DNA of 64,000 bases from Dryocola clanedunensis subsp. sulfonylureivorans (GCF_016756775.1 NZ_JAERMU010000009.1:62001-126000), one strand, 5' to 3'; shown: positions 19,633 through 30,171, counted from the stretch's first letter. Numbers and translations are program-made. The notes: generated from the sequence alone by a model not told the origin.

Positions 19633-20306
19633 GACACTGTCCTTTTCTTCAAATAACTGACCAACAGCGAGGCGCTAAGACTGATAACAAAGTAGACCAG
19701 GCCGGCAAACAGGATCATTTCGACCTGGGTTCCATCACGTTCGCCAATGGTTGAGGCGGTGCGGAAGAAGTCGGCAAGGCTTAATACATAGACCAGTGAA
19801 GTATCCTGGAACAGCACGATGCCCTGGGTTAACAGAAGAGGCACCATGGCCCGGAAGGCCTGCGGTAAAATAATGAGTTTCATTGACTGCCAGTGGGTCA
19901 TGCCCAACGCCAGGGCTGCGCCAGATTGCCCGCGGGAGACGCTCTGGATACCGGCGCGAATAATTTCCGAGTAGTAGGCAGCTTCAAACATTGAAAACGC
20001 GACCATGGCGGAGATTAAGCGAATATCCGTTTGTGGCGACAGACCCAGTACTTTTTGCAAGAAACCAGGAACCACGAGATAGAACCATAGCAGCACCATC
20101 ACCAGCGGCACGGAGCGGAAGACGTTAACGTAAGCGCTCGCAAACCATGCAACAGGTTTAAGAGGTGACAGCCGCATGACGGCTAGCAGGGTGCCCCACA
20201 AAATGCCGAACACGACTGCCGTAACTGTGATCTTCAGGGTGATAACCAGACCCTGCATCAGATACGGCATGGCGGGGATAATGGAACTCCAGTCAAAATC
20301 GTACAT
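19629..20306 (-). CDS. gltK: Glutamate/aspartate ABC transporter permease GltK
   Basis: Inner-membrane permease of the GltIJKL importer. It has 225 residues with about five transmembrane segments and the cytoplasmic EAA loop ([21 protein letters not shown]) that contacts the ATPase. It begins directly after gltJ with no intervening base and overlaps gltL by four bases, so the three genes are tightly coupled. Confidence 0.97.
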   Translation of the reverse strand: MYDFDWSSIIPAMPYLMQGLVITLKITVTAVVFGILWGTLLAVMRLSPLKPVAWFASAYVNVFRSVPLVMVLLWFYLVVPGFLQKVLGLSPQTDIRLISAMVAFSMFEAAYYSEIIRAGIQSVSRGQSGAALALGMTHWQSMKLIILPQAFRAMVPLLLTQGIVLFQDTSLVYVLSLADFFRTASTIGERDGTQVEMILFAGLVYFVISLSASLLVSYLKKRTVS

Positions 20307-21047
20307 TTATTTGCCCCCCATATTGCCAGGCAGGCGTACTTTGCGCTCAACCACGTACATGATCAGCATGATGACCGCGTTAATCAGGACGTAGGCGAGG
20401 GTAATCGCGGTGAAGGATTCATAGGCGTGAGCCGAGTAATCCAGAAGTTTGCCCGCCTGTGCGGCCATATCCACCAGACCAATGGTTGAGGCGATGGCGG
20501 AGTTTTTCACCAGGTTCATCATCTCTGAAGTCATTGGCGGCACGATAACGCGGTAGGCATTAGGCAGCAGAACATAGCGGTATGCCTGTGGGAGCGTCAG
20601 GCCCATCGCCAGGGCGGCATTTTTCTGACCGCGCGGCAGAGACTGAATGGCGGCACGCACCTGCTCACAAACACGGGCTGCGGTGAACAGGCCAAGGCAC
20701 AGCATTGAGGATACGAAAAACTGCACGTTTGGATCGAGTTCTGCTTTAAACCACATACCGACGTCTTCAGGTAACAGCTCCGGAATCACCAGGTACCAGG
20801 TAAAGAACTGCACGATTAGCGGCACGTTACGGAATAATTCGACATACAGAGTCCCAATACTGGAAAGCCAGCGGTTAGGGACGGTGCGAAGAATGCCAAA
20901 CAGTGAGCCGACGAAGAAGGCGATTATCCAGGCAGTAACGGAAAGGGCGACGGTGACCTGGAAACCATTCCAGATCCAGCCCAGATAGGTAGTGTTGCCG
21001 AACGGGGCGGGCTGCAGAAAGATCCCCCAGTTCCAGTTTATAGACAT
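20307..21047 (-). CDS. gltJ: Glutamate/aspartate ABC transporter permease GltJ
   Basis: Second permease of the GltIJKL importer. It has 246 residues (MSINWNWGIFLQPAP...) with several transmembrane helices and the EAA-type loop NAALAMGLTLPQAYRYVLLPNA. The start ATG has a CTGGAG ribosome site. It follows the SroC hairpin that partially separates it from gltI, which lets the binding protein be made in excess. Confidence 0.97.
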   Translation of the reverse strand: MSINWNWGIFLQPAPFGNTTYLGWIWNGFQVTVALSVTAWIIAFFVGSLFGILRTVPNRWLSSIGTLYVELFRNVPLIVQFFTWYLVIPELLPEDVGMWFKAELDPNVQFFVSSMLCLGLFTAARVCEQVRAAIQSLPRGQKNAALAMGLTLPQAYRYVLLPNAYRVIVPPMTSEMMNLVKNSAIASTIGLVDMAAQAGKLLDYSAHAYESFTAITLAYVLINAVIMLIMYVVERKVRLPGNMGGK

Positions 21048-21060
21048 AACGTACTCCAGG

Positions 21061-21212
21061 AAAAATTGAGGGTAGCAAGCAGCGCTACCCTCGAAGATTG
21101 ATGAGAAGCCTATTTATTTACGCCGGATGGGGAACGGCCATCCAGCGTATAGTCTGTCCTGGCTTCAGTTCGTCAATCGGGAGGGCGGGTCATCCCGGCC
21201 CCTTAGTTCTAA
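21061..21212 (-). ncRNA. sroC: SroC small RNA (gltI-gltJ intercistronic RNA)
   Basis: In E. coli and Salmonella the gltI-gltJ intercistronic RNA is processed into SroC, an Hfq-bound sponge that destabilises GcvB. Here the same 165-base gap carries a GGATGGCCGTTCCCCATCC hairpin and ends with GAGGGTAGC/GCTACCCTC (21068-21092) followed on the minus strand by AATTTTT, the same architecture as SroC. The end at the T run is well supported. The 5' end is made by RNase E near or inside the gltI stop and is approximate here. Confidence 0.75.
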
Positions 21213-22127
21213 TTAGTTCAGTGCTTTATCGTTTGGCTCTTTGAACAAGGCTTTCATGTCGTCAGACAGAGCGAAGTTCATGTTGATGTTTTTCGGTGGG
21301 ATTGGATTCATAAACCATTTATCAAACCATTTGGCCGCTTCGCCTGAGGTCTGGGCTTTGGCGATAGTTTCATCCACGAGTTTTTTGAACTCCGGATCGT
21401 CTTTACGCAGCATACAGCCGTAGGCTTCATGTGATTGCGGAGTGCCTACGATGTCCCAGTTATCCTGTTTCTTCGCTTTAGCACGCTCGCCCGCCAGCAG
21501 AGCATCATCCATCATAAACGCCACCGCACGGCCACTTTCCAGCGTACGGAAGGAGTCACCGTGGTCTTTGGCGCTGATGATGCGCATGTCCATTTTCTTC
21601 TCTTCGTTCAGCTTATGCAGCAGCACTTCTGAGGTGGTACCGGAGGTCACAACAACCGCTTTCCCTTTCAGGTCGGCAAAATCTTTAATTGGGCCACCCT
21701 TCTTCACCAGTAAGCGAGTACCCACTACGAAGATAGTATCGGAGAAAGCAGCCTGTTTCTGGCGTTCCAGGTTGTTGGTAGTAGAGCCGCACTCAAAATC
21801 GAAGGTCCCGTTTTGCAGCAGAGGAATACGGTTTTGCGAAGTGATTGGAATCAGCTTCACGTGCAGATCTGGTTTGTTAAGCTGTTTTTTAACGGCTTCA
21901 ACGATAGCGTTAGAGTAGTCCTGTGAGTAGCCAACAACCTTTTGTTGGTTATCATAATAAGAGAAAGGAACAGAAGACTCGCGATGACCGACGACAATCA
22001 CGCCATTAGCTTTGATTTTGTCCAGCGTGCTTTGTACGCCTGATGCAGCTTTTGCATCTTCAGCGTGGACAAGGCCAGCGCTCATTCCCATGACCAGCAA
22101 AGCCGGTGCTAGTTTTCTCAATTGCAT
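21213..22127 (-). CDS. gltI: Glutamate/aspartate periplasmic binding protein GltI
   Basis: Periplasmic solute-binding protein feeding glutamate and aspartate to GltJKL. It is 304 residues from the ATG at 22127, which follows AAGGAG; an in-frame TTG two codons upstream was rejected. The signal peptide is cleaved after VHA (residue 22). The SBP family-3 signatures ANGVIVVGHRESSVPFSYYD and GTFDFECGSTTN are clear. Two cysteines (in FECGS and YGCML) probably form the family disulfide. gltI mRNA is a known GcvB target in relatives. Confidence 0.96.
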   Translation of the reverse strand: MQLRKLAPALLVMGMSAGLVHAEDAKAASGVQSTLDKIKANGVIVVGHRESSVPFSYYDNQQKVVGYSQDYSNAIVEAVKKQLNKPDLHVKLIPITSQNRIPLLQNGTFDFECGSTTNNLERQKQAAFSDTIFVVGTRLLVKKGGPIKDFADLKGKAVVVTSGTTSEVLLHKLNEEKKMDMRIISAKDHGDSFRTLESGRAVAFMMDDALLAGERAKAKKQDNWDIVGTPQSHEAYGCMLRKDDPEFKKLVDETIAKAQTSGEAAKWFDKWFMNPIPPKNINMNFALSDDMKALFKEPNDKALN

Positions 22128-22456
22128 TTCCAACTCCTTAATATGAGTGCCAGGAACGGCACTGATACCTGATGTGTGTTGTGTGTATTTTTTTTATCAA
22201 GCCGAATAAAACGGGCGAAATGTCGCCTTTTGTTAACATTTAACCTAGCTGAATGTAAAGATATTGCTATTCAAATGTTTATTTTTGCGAGGAGGGCCGC
22301 ACCGTTTAAAGGCAAAAATCTGCCATTGCACCAATTCAGTGCTCGCGATGCTATCCGCTGGTGCAGACCGGCGTGGCGTGCGATCGCCGCTTCCCCATCG
22401 ACCGTTTCAGTCGTGCTTTATCTCGTTTTTACTAAGCAATTGATGTGCCAGAAATG
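22128..22456. other. gltI upstream region, no gene seen
   Basis: This 330-base interval separates gltI from the lnt terminator, with both genes on the minus strand. It should hold the gltI promoter and 5' untranslated region. The part near gltI is AT-rich (a TTTTTTTATC-type run at about 22190-22200). I see no credible ORF. E. coli K-12 carries an IS5 copy in this gap; no insertion sequence is present here. Confidence 0.6.
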
Positions 22457-22480
22457 AAAAGGCCAGCAGATTTGCTGGCC
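22457..22480 (-). terminator. lnt terminator
   Basis: Eight-base-pair perfect stem GGCCAGCA/TGCTGGCC at 22461-22480 with loop GATT. On the minus strand it is followed by TTTTCATTTC. It lies 13 bases past the lnt stop and closes the ybeZ-ybeY-corC-lnt operon. Confidence 0.85.
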
Positions 22481-22493
22481 AGATTTGAGAGGA

Positions 22494-24035
22494 TTAAGCT
22501 TTTTTGCGACAGCGCAGGCTGATGAGAACGGCGCTAAAACCAAAGATCAGCGTCAGGACCCACAGCGGCCAGTTACCAAAGCGGGCATAGGGAGTCAGAC
22601 CGGTAGTTGGCGTGACTTTCGCCTCCAGCACTTCACGTTTGAACTGTGGGATCATTGCGTCAACGTCACCGCTGGCGTTAATGACGGCGGTCACGCCGTT
22701 ATTGGTGCTTCGCAGCAGAGGGCGACCCAGTTCAAGTGAACGCATACGAGCCATCTGGAAGTGCTGCCACGGACCGATGGATTTACCAAACCATGCATCG
22801 TTAGAGATAGTCAGCAGGAAATCGGTATCCGGCCGGAAGTTGTCGCGTACCTGCTCGCCAAGAATAATCTCGTAGCAGATAGCTGGCGTCAGCTTAATGC
22901 CGTTAGCCAGAAGCTGCGGCTGGAGGTAAGGCCCGCGGCTGAAGGACGACATGGGCAGGTCAAAGAACGGCGCCAGCGGACGCAGAATAGATTCGAGCGG
23001 GACAAACTCGCCAAACGGAACCAGATGGTTCTTGTTATAACGGTCGGTGCTGCCGTAGCTGTATTTGTTACCTTCGCCCAAAGTAATGATGGTGTTGTAG
23101 GTGTCGTAGCGGTTCTGCTTATTAAGGCGCGCGTCAACAATACCGGTGATAAGCGAGCTGTGCTTCGAGCGCAGCAAATCATCCATCGTGGTCAGGAACT
23201 GCTGCTGGTTGATTTCGAGATCGGGAATGGCGGATTCAGGCCAGATGATCAGCTGGGCTTTTCCCATCTGCGGCTGGGTTTTATCCAGATAGATTTTTAA
23301 CGTGTTCAGCAGCTGGTTCTCATCCCATTTCAGGGACTGAGGGATATCCCCCTGCACCATAGCCACATCCACGGTGCGGTCTTTTTCTGGATGGAACCAC
23401 TGAATAGTGCGCAGTGGCCACGGCAGCAGCAAAAGGGCTGCGGCAATCACTGCCGGGCGCCATTTGCGCTCATGCAGGGCGTAAACAATCAGGCCGCTGA
23501 TAATCATCAACAGGAAGGTGATGGCCTCAACGCCGAAGATTGGCGCGACACCTTTCAGCGGTCCATCAATCTGGCTGTAGCCGAACTGTAGCCACGGGAA
23601 ACCGGTTAGCACCCAACCGCGCAGGAACTCTGTAAGCTGCCATAGCATTGGTGCGGCAATGGCCACGCGCCACCAGGTCGTTTTCGGCCACAGCTTGCTG
23701 AGGAGACCACCAAACAGCCCGGTATACAGGGAAAGGTAAGCGGCGAGCAGCACGACAAGGAAGACGTTAACGAAGCCGGGCATACCGCCGAACTGGGCGA
23801 TGCTGACGTAGACCCAGTTAATTCCTGAACCAAACAGCCCCAGGCCCCAGAAGAAGCCTATCCAGGCGCTTTGAATGGCGCGGCGGTTAAGCGTAAGTCC
23901 TTGCAGACCTGCCAGCGAGACAATGGCAGCCGGCCAGAAATCATAGGGCGAAAAGGCCAGCGTCCCGCAGGCACCAAAAAGCAGCGCCAGCAGCAGGCGA
24001 ATGCGCTGGCGTTGAAGTTGTAAAGCGATAGCCAT
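22494..24035 (-). CDS. lnt: Apolipoprotein N-acyltransferase Lnt
   Basis: Inner-membrane enzyme adding the third acyl chain to lipoproteins. It has 513 residues: about seven transmembrane segments, then a periplasmic nitrilase domain from about 225, and a final helix. The Glu-Lys-Cys triad lies in [21 protein letters not shown] and PAICYEI. It starts seven bases after corC in the ybeZ-ybeY-corC-lnt operon. Confidence 0.97.
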   Translation of the reverse strand: MAIALQLQRQRIRLLLALLFGACGTLAFSPYDFWPAAIVSLAGLQGLTLNRRAIQSAWIGFFWGLGLFGSGINWVYVSIAQFGGMPGFVNVFLVVLLAAYLSLYTGLFGGLLSKLWPKTTWWRVAIAAPMLWQLTEFLRGWVLTGFPWLQFGYSQIDGPLKGVAPIFGVEAITFLLMIISGLIVYALHERKWRPAVIAAALLLLPWPLRTIQWFHPEKDRTVDVAMVQGDIPQSLKWDENQLLNTLKIYLDKTQPQMGKAQLIIWPESAIPDLEINQQQFLTTMDDLLRSKHSSLITGIVDARLNKQNRYDTYNTIITLGEGNKYSYGSTDRYNKNHLVPFGEFVPLESILRPLAPFFDLPMSSFSRGPYLQPQLLANGIKLTPAICYEIILGEQVRDNFRPDTDFLLTISNDAWFGKSIGPWQHFQMARMRSLELGRPLLRSTNNGVTAVINASGDVDAMIPQFKREVLEAKVTPTTGLTPYARFGNWPLWVLTLIFGFSAVLISLRCRKKA

Positions 24036-24042
24036 CTTTAAA

Positions 24043-24921
24043 TTAATCTTCCAGTTTCGGTTGCGGCGAATCGTCCGGAATTCTGACGTGGACCTGAATA
24101 ATACGGCGGCTGTCAGCCATCGCGACCTTGAACTGGTAACCGTCTATGTCAATGGTTTCGCCGCGCGCCGGCAGATGCCCGAACGCCTGCATGACCAGTC
24201 CACCAATAGTATCCACTTCATCGTCGTTAAAATTGGTGTTGAAGGTATCGTTAAAATCTTCAATAGAGGCAAGGGCGCGCACCGTCCAGGTGTGGCGACT
24301 CAGCTGGCGGAAATCGCTGTCTTCTTCATCGTCGTACTCATCTTCGATTTCACCAACAATCAGTTCGAGAATATCTTCAATGGTCACCAGACCCGAGACG
24401 CCGCCGAATTCATCAATCACAATCGCCATGTGATAGCGCTGCTGACGGAACTCTTTAAGCATGCGGTCAACACGCTTACTTTCAGGGACTACAACGGCCT
24501 GACGTAATACCTTTTCCATGCTAAACGGCTCGGTATCGCTGCGCATAAACGGCAGCAGATCCTTGGCCATCAGAATCCCTTCAATATGATCTTTGTCTTC
24601 GCTAATCACCGGGAAGCGGGAGTGGGCCGATTCGATGATGACATCGAGGCACTCATCCAGCGTCTGGTTGTGTTTGAGCGTCACCATTTGCGAACGTGGG
24701 ATCATGATGTCGCGGACGCGTTGGTCGGCGATATCCATTACCCCTTCGAGCATGTCACGGGTGTCCTGATCGATAAGATCGTTTTGCTCCGAATCGCGGA
24801 TTAGCGTCAGCAGATCGTCACGGTTTTTTGGCTCACCGTGAAATAGCTGGTTGAGAATAAGGGAGAAAAATCCCTTTTTACTGGCAGGCGTGTCACTGTT
24901 TTGTGAGTTGTCGTCGCTCAT
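24043..24921 (-). CDS. corC: CBS-domain protein CorC (YbeX)
   Basis: 292-residue protein of the CorC/HlyC family, linked to magnesium/cobalt efflux and, in recent work on E. coli, to ribosome maturation. Two CBS repeats cover about residues 70-190 ([15 protein letters not shown]... and [14 protein letters not shown]...). The C-terminal CorC_HlyC domain starts near 205 and is preceded by an acidic linker ([15 protein letters not shown]). It has no transmembrane segments. It is flanked by lnt (7 bases) and ybeY (99 bases). Confidence 0.95.
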   Translation of the reverse strand: MSDDNSQNSDTPASKKGFFSLILNQLFHGEPKNRDDLLTLIRDSEQNDLIDQDTRDMLEGVMDIADQRVRDIMIPRSQMVTLKHNQTLDECLDVIIESAHSRFPVISEDKDHIEGILMAKDLLPFMRSDTEPFSMEKVLRQAVVVPESKRVDRMLKEFRQQRYHMAIVIDEFGGVSGLVTIEDILELIVGEIEDEYDDEEDSDFRQLSRHTWTVRALASIEDFNDTFNTNFNDDEVDTIGGLVMQAFGHLPARGETIDIDGYQFKVAMADSRRIIQVHVRIPDDSPQPKLED

Positions 24922-25020
24922 GGCGTTAGGTTTGTGGCCCCTCGGTTATGGATAGATAACAGGCAGCCTGATATTGCGCTACCTGCACCTTTTACGCTGC
25001 CGTCATCATGACGTTAGCGG

Positions 25021-25488
25021 CTATTCTTTCTCGGCAATGTACGGATCGAGGTAGCCAAGAGCAAGCATTATCTCTGTTTCAAGAGATTCCATCTCTTCGG
25101 CCTCTTCGTCCTCTATATGGTCATAACCCAGCAGATGCAGGCTACCGTGAATGACCATATGCGCCCAGTGCGCCTCCAGCGGCTTCTCCTGCTCTTTGGC
25201 TTCTTTTTCAACGACCTGACGGCAGATGATCAGATCTCCCAGCAGGGGAAGCTCAATGCCCGGCGGCGCTTCGAAAGGGAAAGAGAGTACGTTGGTGGAT
25301 TTATCTTTGCCGCGCCAGGTCAGATTCAGCTCGTGGCTCTCTGCATCGTCCACCAGGCGAATCGTAACTTCTGATTCTTCCTGAAACTGCGGGATCACCG
25401 CATCAAGCCAGGCCTGAAACTGCGCTTCTGTCGGCAGGCCTGCGGTCTCTTCACAGGCAAGTTGTAAATCCAGAATGACCTGACTCAT
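25021..25488 (-). CDS. ybeY: Endoribonuclease / rRNA maturation factor YbeY
   Basis: Zinc-dependent single-strand RNase involved in 16S rRNA 3'-end maturation and 70S quality control. Its 155 residues equal E. coli YbeY. The metal site [11 protein letters not shown] (H-x3-H-x5-H) is intact near 114-124. Its ATG overlaps the ybeZ stop by four bases; the ybeZ product is known to interact with YbeY. Confidence 0.97.
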   Translation of the reverse strand: MSQVILDLQLACEETAGLPTEAQFQAWLDAVIPQFQEESEVTIRLVDDAESHELNLTWRGKDKSTNVLSFPFEAPPGIELPLLGDLIICRQVVEKEAKEQEKPLEAHWAHMVIHGSLHLLGYDHIEDEEAEEMESLETEIMLALGYLDPYIAEKE

Positions 25489-26546
25489 TTGCTCTCCTGA
25501 GCGGCGTGGTTAATGGCCATAGCTTCACGCTTGCGCTCTGCGGCCAGCTCATCCTTACGGGTCTGTTCGGCGCTTTCCCACGCTTCATAGGCGTTAACGA
25601 TGCGGGCAACGACGGGGTGACGCACAACGTCTTCGCTGTTGAGGAAGTTAAAGCTGATTTCATCGACTTCGGACAGCACTTCAATGGCATGACGAAGGCC
25701 GGACTTCATATTGCGAGGCAGGTCAATTTGCGTTACGTCACCGGTGATAACCGCTTTGGAGTTAAAGCCAATGCGGGTCAGGAACATCTTCATCTGTTCG
25801 ATGGTGGTGTTCTGGCTTTCATCCAGGATGATAAAGGCGTCATTGAGCGTACGGCCACGCATATAGGCCAACGGGGCAACTTCAATCACGTTGCGCTCCA
25901 TCAGCTTTTCGACGCGTTCGAAGCCGAGCATTTCGAACAGGGCGTCGTACAGCGGACGCAGATAAGGATCGACCTTCTGACTTAAGTCACCCGGCAGGAA
26001 GCCCAGTTTCTCACCTGCTTCTACCGCCGGGCGGGTCAGAAGGATACGCCTGACGTCCTGGCGCTCCAGCGCATCTACCGCTGCGGCAACGGCCAGGTAG
26101 GTTTTACCCGTACCGGCGGGGCCAACACCAAAGGTGATGTCATGGTCGAGAACATTGGCAATGTACTGCGCCTGGTTTGGCGTACGCGGTTTAATGACGC
26201 CGCGTTTGGTCTTGATATTCACTGCCTTGCCATACTCCGGCACATGCTCTGCGGACTGCTCCAGCACGCGGATCTCTTTAATAGCGAGATGAATTTGTTC
26301 CGGGTCGATATCCTGAGACTCACCGCGCATCGGGGCGGTATCCACATACAGGTTGCGCAGGATATCTGCGGCGGCGTTCACCAGAATGGCGCGCCCGGTG
26401 AGCTTGAATTGATTGTCACGACGGTTGATTTCGATACCCAGCCGACGTTCGAGCTGCTTGATATTGTCATCAAACGGGCCGCACAGGCTCAGCAAACGGG
26501 CATTGTCTGCAGGTTCCAGCGTAATTTCACGTGTTTCGATATTCAA
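25485..26546 (-). CDS. ybeZ: PhoH-like ATPase YbeZ
   Basis: PhoH-family NTPase, a partner of YbeY in RNA processing. Walker A is GPAGTGKT near 140 and Walker [10 protein letters not shown] near 235. I place the start at a TTG (26546), giving 353 residues: it has AGAGG six bases upstream and aligns with the start of E. coli YbeZ. A GTG six codons earlier (26564) is possible but has a poorer ribosome site. It is the first gene of the ybeZ-ybeY-corC-lnt operon. Confidence 0.93.
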   Translation of the reverse strand: MNIETREITLEPADNARLLSLCGPFDDNIKQLERRLGIEINRRDNQFKLTGRAILVNAAADILRNLYVDTAPMRGESQDIDPEQIHLAIKEIRVLEQSAEHVPEYGKAVNIKTKRGVIKPRTPNQAQYIANVLDHDITFGVGPAGTGKTYLAVAAAVDALERQDVRRILLTRPAVEAGEKLGFLPGDLSQKVDPYLRPLYDALFEMLGFERVEKLMERNVIEVAPLAYMRGRTLNDAFIILDESQNTTIEQMKMFLTRIGFNSKAVITGDVTQIDLPRNMKSGLRHAIEVLSEVDEISFNFLNSEDVVRHPVVARIVNAYEAWESAEQTRKDELAAERKREAMAINHAAQESK

Positions 26547-26720
26547 ACTTATCCTCTGGGTCACTCAGGGCCGGTTGTCATAAAACGGGAGTGGTCATCA
26601 ATTATGCCGTGCCTGCTATCGTCAGGCCATAAAGTGATTATTTACGGCGAGTGATATTGGCGCAAGCCTCGGTTTGGATATTTGGGTGGCTGCTTCAGAA
26701 AGCAAGTGCAAACGATGAAA

Positions 26721-26759
26721 TTGCCCATCGGTCCACGGCGTGAGCAAACCGATGAGCAA
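26721..26759 (-). terminator. Possible miaB terminator
   Basis: TTGCCCATCGGT and ACCGATGAGCAA form an imperfect 11-pair stem with a 15-base loop, ending 13 bases past the miaB stop. There is no strong T run, so it is weak or dual with ybeZ promoter structure. Confidence 0.35.
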
Positions 26760-26771
26760 AACAGAGCGGAA

Positions 26772-28199
26772 TTATGGCTGATAGAGACCGACGCCGATCT
26801 CGTTTTCTTTACGTGTGCGAGCAATCACTGACTCTGGCGCTTCGATAACGCGTAGCCCCATTTCTGCCTCTGTGCGCACAACTTTACCGCGCAGAGAGTT
26901 GTTAGTTGCAACTTCAGTAATTTCGACATCAACAAATTTACCGATCATATCCGGAGTCCCTTCAAAGTTGACTCCGCGATTGTTTTCGGAGCGTCCGGTC
27001 AACTCCATGATGTTTCTGCGCGATGTGCCTTCAACCAGAACGCGCTGGGTGGTACCGACCATTTTTCGGCTCCATTCCATCGCCTGCTGGTTAATACGGT
27101 CTTGCAGGATATACAGACGTTGCAGCTTCTCTTCTTCCGGCACGTCATCAACCATATCTGCCGCAGGCGTACCCGGGCGGGCCGAGAAGACAAAGCTGTA
27201 GCTGACGTCGAAGTTCACGTCGGCAATGACCTTCATCGTCTGCTCAAAGTCCTGCTGGGTTTCGCCGGGGAAGCCAACGATAAAGTCAGAGCTGATTTGG
27301 ATATCCGGACGCGCAGCACGCAGCTTGCGGATAATTGCTTTGTATTCCAGCGCCGTGTGGGTACGGCCCATCAGATTCAATATCCGGTCGGCGCCGCACT
27401 GAATCGGCAGGTGCAAGAAGCTGACCAGTTCTGGCGTATCGCGATAAACGTCGATGATATCGTCGCTAAACTCAATCGGGTGGCTGGTGGTGAAGCGAAT
27501 ACGATCCACGCCGTCGATGGCCGCGACCAGACGCAGAAGTTCGGCAAATGAGCAGATGCCGCCGTCGTAAGCCGCACCACGCCAGGCATTGACGTTCTGG
27601 CCGAGCAGGTGAATTTCACGTACACCCTGCGCCGCAAGCTGGGCACATTCAAACAGGATGTCATCACATGGACGGCTAACTTCTTCCCCACGGGTATACG
27701 GCACCACGCAGTACGTACAGTATTTGTTGCAGCCTTCCATAATAGAAACGAATGCCGTTGGGCCATCTGCTTTCGGCTCAGGAAGACGATCAAACTTTTC
27801 GATTTCCGGGAAGCTGACGTCGACGATCGGGCTGCGGTTACCGCTGACTTTATTGATCATCTCCGGCAGGCGATGCAGGGTCTGCGGGCCAAAGACAATA
27901 TCCACATAATGCGCGCGTTGACGGATGAGCTTTCCTTCCTGGGAAGCCACGCAGCCGCCGACGCCGATAATTAAATCGGGATTTTTACGCTTCAGAAGCT
28001 TCCAGCGGCCCAGCAGATGGAAGACTTTTTCCTGTGCTTTTTCACGGATAGAGCAGGTGTTGAGCAGCAACACATCTGCTTCTTTCGGATTATCCGTGAG
28101 CGTATAGCCATGCGTGCTGTTCAGCAGATCGGCCATCTTCGATGAATCGTATTCGTTCATCTGACAGCCCCAGGTTTTGATATGGAGTTTTTTTGTCAT
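26772..28199 (-). CDS. miaB: tRNA-2-methylthio-N6-dimethylallyladenosine synthase MiaB
   Basis: Radical-SAM methylthiotransferase completing ms2i6A37 in tRNAs that read UNN codons. It has 475 residues. The N-terminal auxiliary cluster uses Cys12, Cys49 and Cys83 (GCQMNE, NTCSIR, GGCVAS). The radical-SAM cluster is CNKYCTYC near 157-164. A C-terminal TRAM domain covers about 380-445. It is divergent from ubiF across 122 bases. Confidence 0.98.
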   Translation of the reverse strand: MTKKLHIKTWGCQMNEYDSSKMADLLNSTHGYTLTDNPKEADVLLLNTCSIREKAQEKVFHLLGRWKLLKRKNPDLIIGVGGCVASQEGKLIRQRAHYVDIVFGPQTLHRLPEMINKVSGNRSPIVDVSFPEIEKFDRLPEPKADGPTAFVSIMEGCNKYCTYCVVPYTRGEEVSRPCDDILFECAQLAAQGVREIHLLGQNVNAWRGAAYDGGICSFAELLRLVAAIDGVDRIRFTTSHPIEFSDDIIDVYRDTPELVSFLHLPIQCGADRILNLMGRTHTALEYKAIIRKLRAARPDIQISSDFIVGFPGETQQDFEQTMKVIADVNFDVSYSFVFSARPGTPAADMVDDVPEEEKLQRLYILQDRINQQAMEWSRKMVGTTQRVLVEGTSRRNIMELTGRSENNRGVNFEGTPDMIGKFVDVEITEVATNNSLRGKVVRTEAEMGLRVIEAPESVIARTRKENEIGVGLYQP

Positions 28200-28321
28200 C
28201 GACTTGCCATTGCTTAATGTGAGCCCGTATTCGAGGCCGCGTATTGTAATGCTTTGACGGGGATGTGACCAGCCACGAAACCCGGTAGAATTAGCTTAGA
28301 CAAATTAAGGAAATGTTCACT

Positions 28322-29497
28322 ATGGCAATTCAACCAATCGACGTCGCAGTGGTGGGTGGGGGCATGGTCGGCGCAGCGGCGGCGCTGGGGCTTGCGCAAA
28401 ACGGCTTTAAGGTCGCGGTCATTGAACACCATGTTCCGGCAGAGTTTGATGGAAACAGCCAGCCAGATGTCCGGATCTCCGCTATCAGCAGCGCTTCTGT
28501 CGCGTTGCTGAAGTCGCTGGGCGTCTGGGATTCAATCCGCGCCATGCGCAGCCATCCGTACCGCAAGCTGGAAACCTGGGAGTGGGAAACCGCCCACGTT
28601 GCGTTTGAGGCGCAGGAGCTTGGCTTGCCCGAACTGGGTTATATGGTCGAGAACAATGTCCTGCAGATAGCTTTGTGGAAAGCGCTGGAGACGCACGCCA
28701 ACGTCACGTTGCTTTGTCCGGCACAGCTAACGCATATGGCAAGTAAAGAGGGGCGCTGGACGCTGGACTTTGCAGACGGTGAAACGCTGACCGTGCCGAT
28801 GATTATTGGCGCCGACGGGGCAAACTCACAGATCCGCCAGTGGGCCGGCATTGGCATCCACGCCTGGGACTATCGCCAGTCCTGCATGCTAATAACCGTT
28901 AAGTGCGAGGAAGCTCCGGGTTACAGTACCTGGCAGCACTTCACGCCTACGGGCCCGCACGCCTTCCTGCCTCTGTTCGATAACTGGGCTTCTCTGGTCT
29001 GGTACGACTCTCCTGCGCGTATTCGTCAGCTAAAAGCAATGACGATGCCGCAGCTGCAAAAAGCGATAGCGGCCACTTTCCCGCAGCGCCTGGGTACGGT
29101 AATGCCTGTCGCATGCGGAGCTTTCCCGTTAACTCGCCGCCATGCTTTGAAATATACCCGGCAGGGCCTGGCATTAATCGGCGACGCGGCACACACCATT
29201 CATCCTCTGGCGGGGCAGGGAGTCAACCTGGGCTATCGTGATGTGGATGCGCTGCTTGAGGTCATGATTAACGCGCGCAGTTACGGCGAAGGCTGGGCCG
29301 ATGCCACAATTTTGAAACGTTACCAGACGCGCCGCCAGGCCGATAATTTCCTGATGCAAAGCGGTATGGACCTGTTCTACGCGGGTTTCAGCAACAATCT
29401 GGGGCCACTTCGTGTGATTCGTAATCTGGGCCTGATGGCGGCCGAACGCGGAGGTGGGCTAAAACGTAAAGCGCTGAAGTATGCGTTAGGCTTATGA
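28322..29497 (+). CDS. ubiF: 3-demethoxyubiquinol 3-hydroxylase UbiF
   Basis: FAD monooxygenase of ubiquinone synthesis. It is 391 residues from the ATG at 28322, equal to E. coli UbiF; an ATG three codons earlier overlaps the ribosome site (AAGGAA) and was rejected. The dinucleotide-binding GGGMVGAAAALGLAQ is near 10-24, with the second FAD motif GDAAHTIHPLAGQGVNLGYRD near 285. It lies just upstream of, and convergent with, the tRNA cluster. Confidence 0.96.
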   Translation: MAIQPIDVAVVGGGMVGAAAALGLAQNGFKVAVIEHHVPAEFDGNSQPDVRISAISSASVALLKSLGVWDSIRAMRSHPYRKLETWEWETAHVAFEAQELGLPELGYMVENNVLQIALWKALETHANVTLLCPAQLTHMASKEGRWTLDFADGETLTVPMIIGADGANSQIRQWAGIGIHAWDYRQSCMLITVKCEEAPGYSTWQHFTPTGPHAFLPLFDNWASLVWYDSPARIRQLKAMTMPQLQKAIAATFPQRLGTVMPVACGAFPLTRRHALKYTRQGLALIGDAAHTIHPLAGQGVNLGYRDVDALLEVMINARSYGEGWADATILKRYQTRRQADNFLMQSGMDLFYAGFSNNLGPLRVIRNLGLMAAERGGGLKRKALKYALGL

Positions 29498-29583
29498 CTG
29501 GCGGGTTACAACGGGCGGGGAACCGCCTGTTTTCTCCGGACGCAGAAAAGCAAAAAGCCCGCCGAAGCGAGCTTTCTAAATGT

Positions 29584-29658
29584 TGGCTGGGGTACGAGGA
29601 TTCGAACCTCGGAATGCTGGTATCAGAAACCAGAGCCTTACCGCTTGGCGATACCCCA
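29584..29658 (-). tRNA. glnX: tRNA-Gln (anticodon CTG)
   Basis: 75 bases including encoded CCA. Acceptor TGGGGTA pairs with TACCCCA, the T-arm GGTTCGAATCC is present and the anticodon loop is TTCTGAT. It is the last tRNA of the operon. It differs from the next copy (29694-29768) only at the base linking the D and anticodon stems (T here, A there). Confidence 0.97.
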
Positions 29659-29693
29659 ACGGGGTGCGTTCACAAAAGCAAACGTCTTTTTTT

Positions 29694-29768
29694 TGGCTGG
29701 GGTACGAGGATTCGAACCTCGGAATGCTGGTATCAGAAACCAGTGCCTTACCGCTTGGCGATACCCCA
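29694..29768 (-). tRNA. glnV: tRNA-Gln (anticodon CTG)
   Basis: 75 bases with encoded CCA and anticodon CTG. It is a near-perfect duplicate of the copy at 29584-29658. The anticodon stem is CTGGT/ACCAG. Confidence 0.97.
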
Positions 29769-29774
29769 ATAATA

Positions 29775-29851
29775 TGGTGGCTACGACGGGATTCGAACCT
29801 GTGACCCCATCATTATGAGTGATGTGCTCTAACCAGCTGAGCTACGTAGCC
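29775..29851 (-). tRNA. metU: tRNA-Met, elongator (anticodon CAT)
   Basis: 77 bases with CCA. The acceptor GGCTACG pairs with CGTAGCC, the anticodon loop contains CAT, and a C1:G72-type initiator mismatch is absent, so it is an elongator tRNA. It lies six bases from the neighbouring Gln tRNA. Confidence 0.97.
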
Positions 29852-29867
29852 GAAGTGCATTCTTCGA

Positions 29868-29942
29868 TGGCTGGGGTACCTGGATTCGAACCAGGGAATG
29901 CCGGTATCAAAAACCGGTGCCTTACCGCTTGGCGATACCCCA
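29868..29942 (-). tRNA. glnW: tRNA-Gln (anticodon TTG)
   Basis: 75 bases with CCA; anticodon TTG. It has the same acceptor stem as the CTG isoacceptors but a different anticodon stem (CCGGT/ACCGG). Confidence 0.97.
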
Positions 29943-29979
29943 ATAACCTTGCGACAGACGCAACATATCGAAGAAAAAT

Positions 29980-30054
29980 TGGCTGGGGTACCTGGATTCG
30001 AACCAGGGAATGCCGGTATCAAAAACCGGTGCCTTACCGCTTGGCGATACCCCA
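29980..30054 (-). tRNA. glnU: tRNA-Gln (anticodon TTG)
   Basis: 75 bases with CCA. It is identical by eye to the copy at 29868-29942, a tandem duplication as in other enterics. Confidence 0.97.
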
Positions 30055-30073
30055 TCCATGCAACGCGTTAAAA

Positions 30074-30158
30074 TGGTGCGGGAGGCGAGACTTGAACTCG
30101 CACACCTTGCGGCGCCAGAACCTAAATCTGGTGCGTCTACCAATTTCGCCACTCCCGC
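30074..30158 (-). tRNA. leuW: tRNA-Leu (anticodon TAG)
   Basis: 85 bases with CCA and a long variable arm (class II). The acceptor GCGGGAG pairs with CTCCCGC and the anticodon is TAG, reading CUN codons. Confidence 0.97.
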
Positions 30159-30171
30159 GGCGTAAAAAGAA

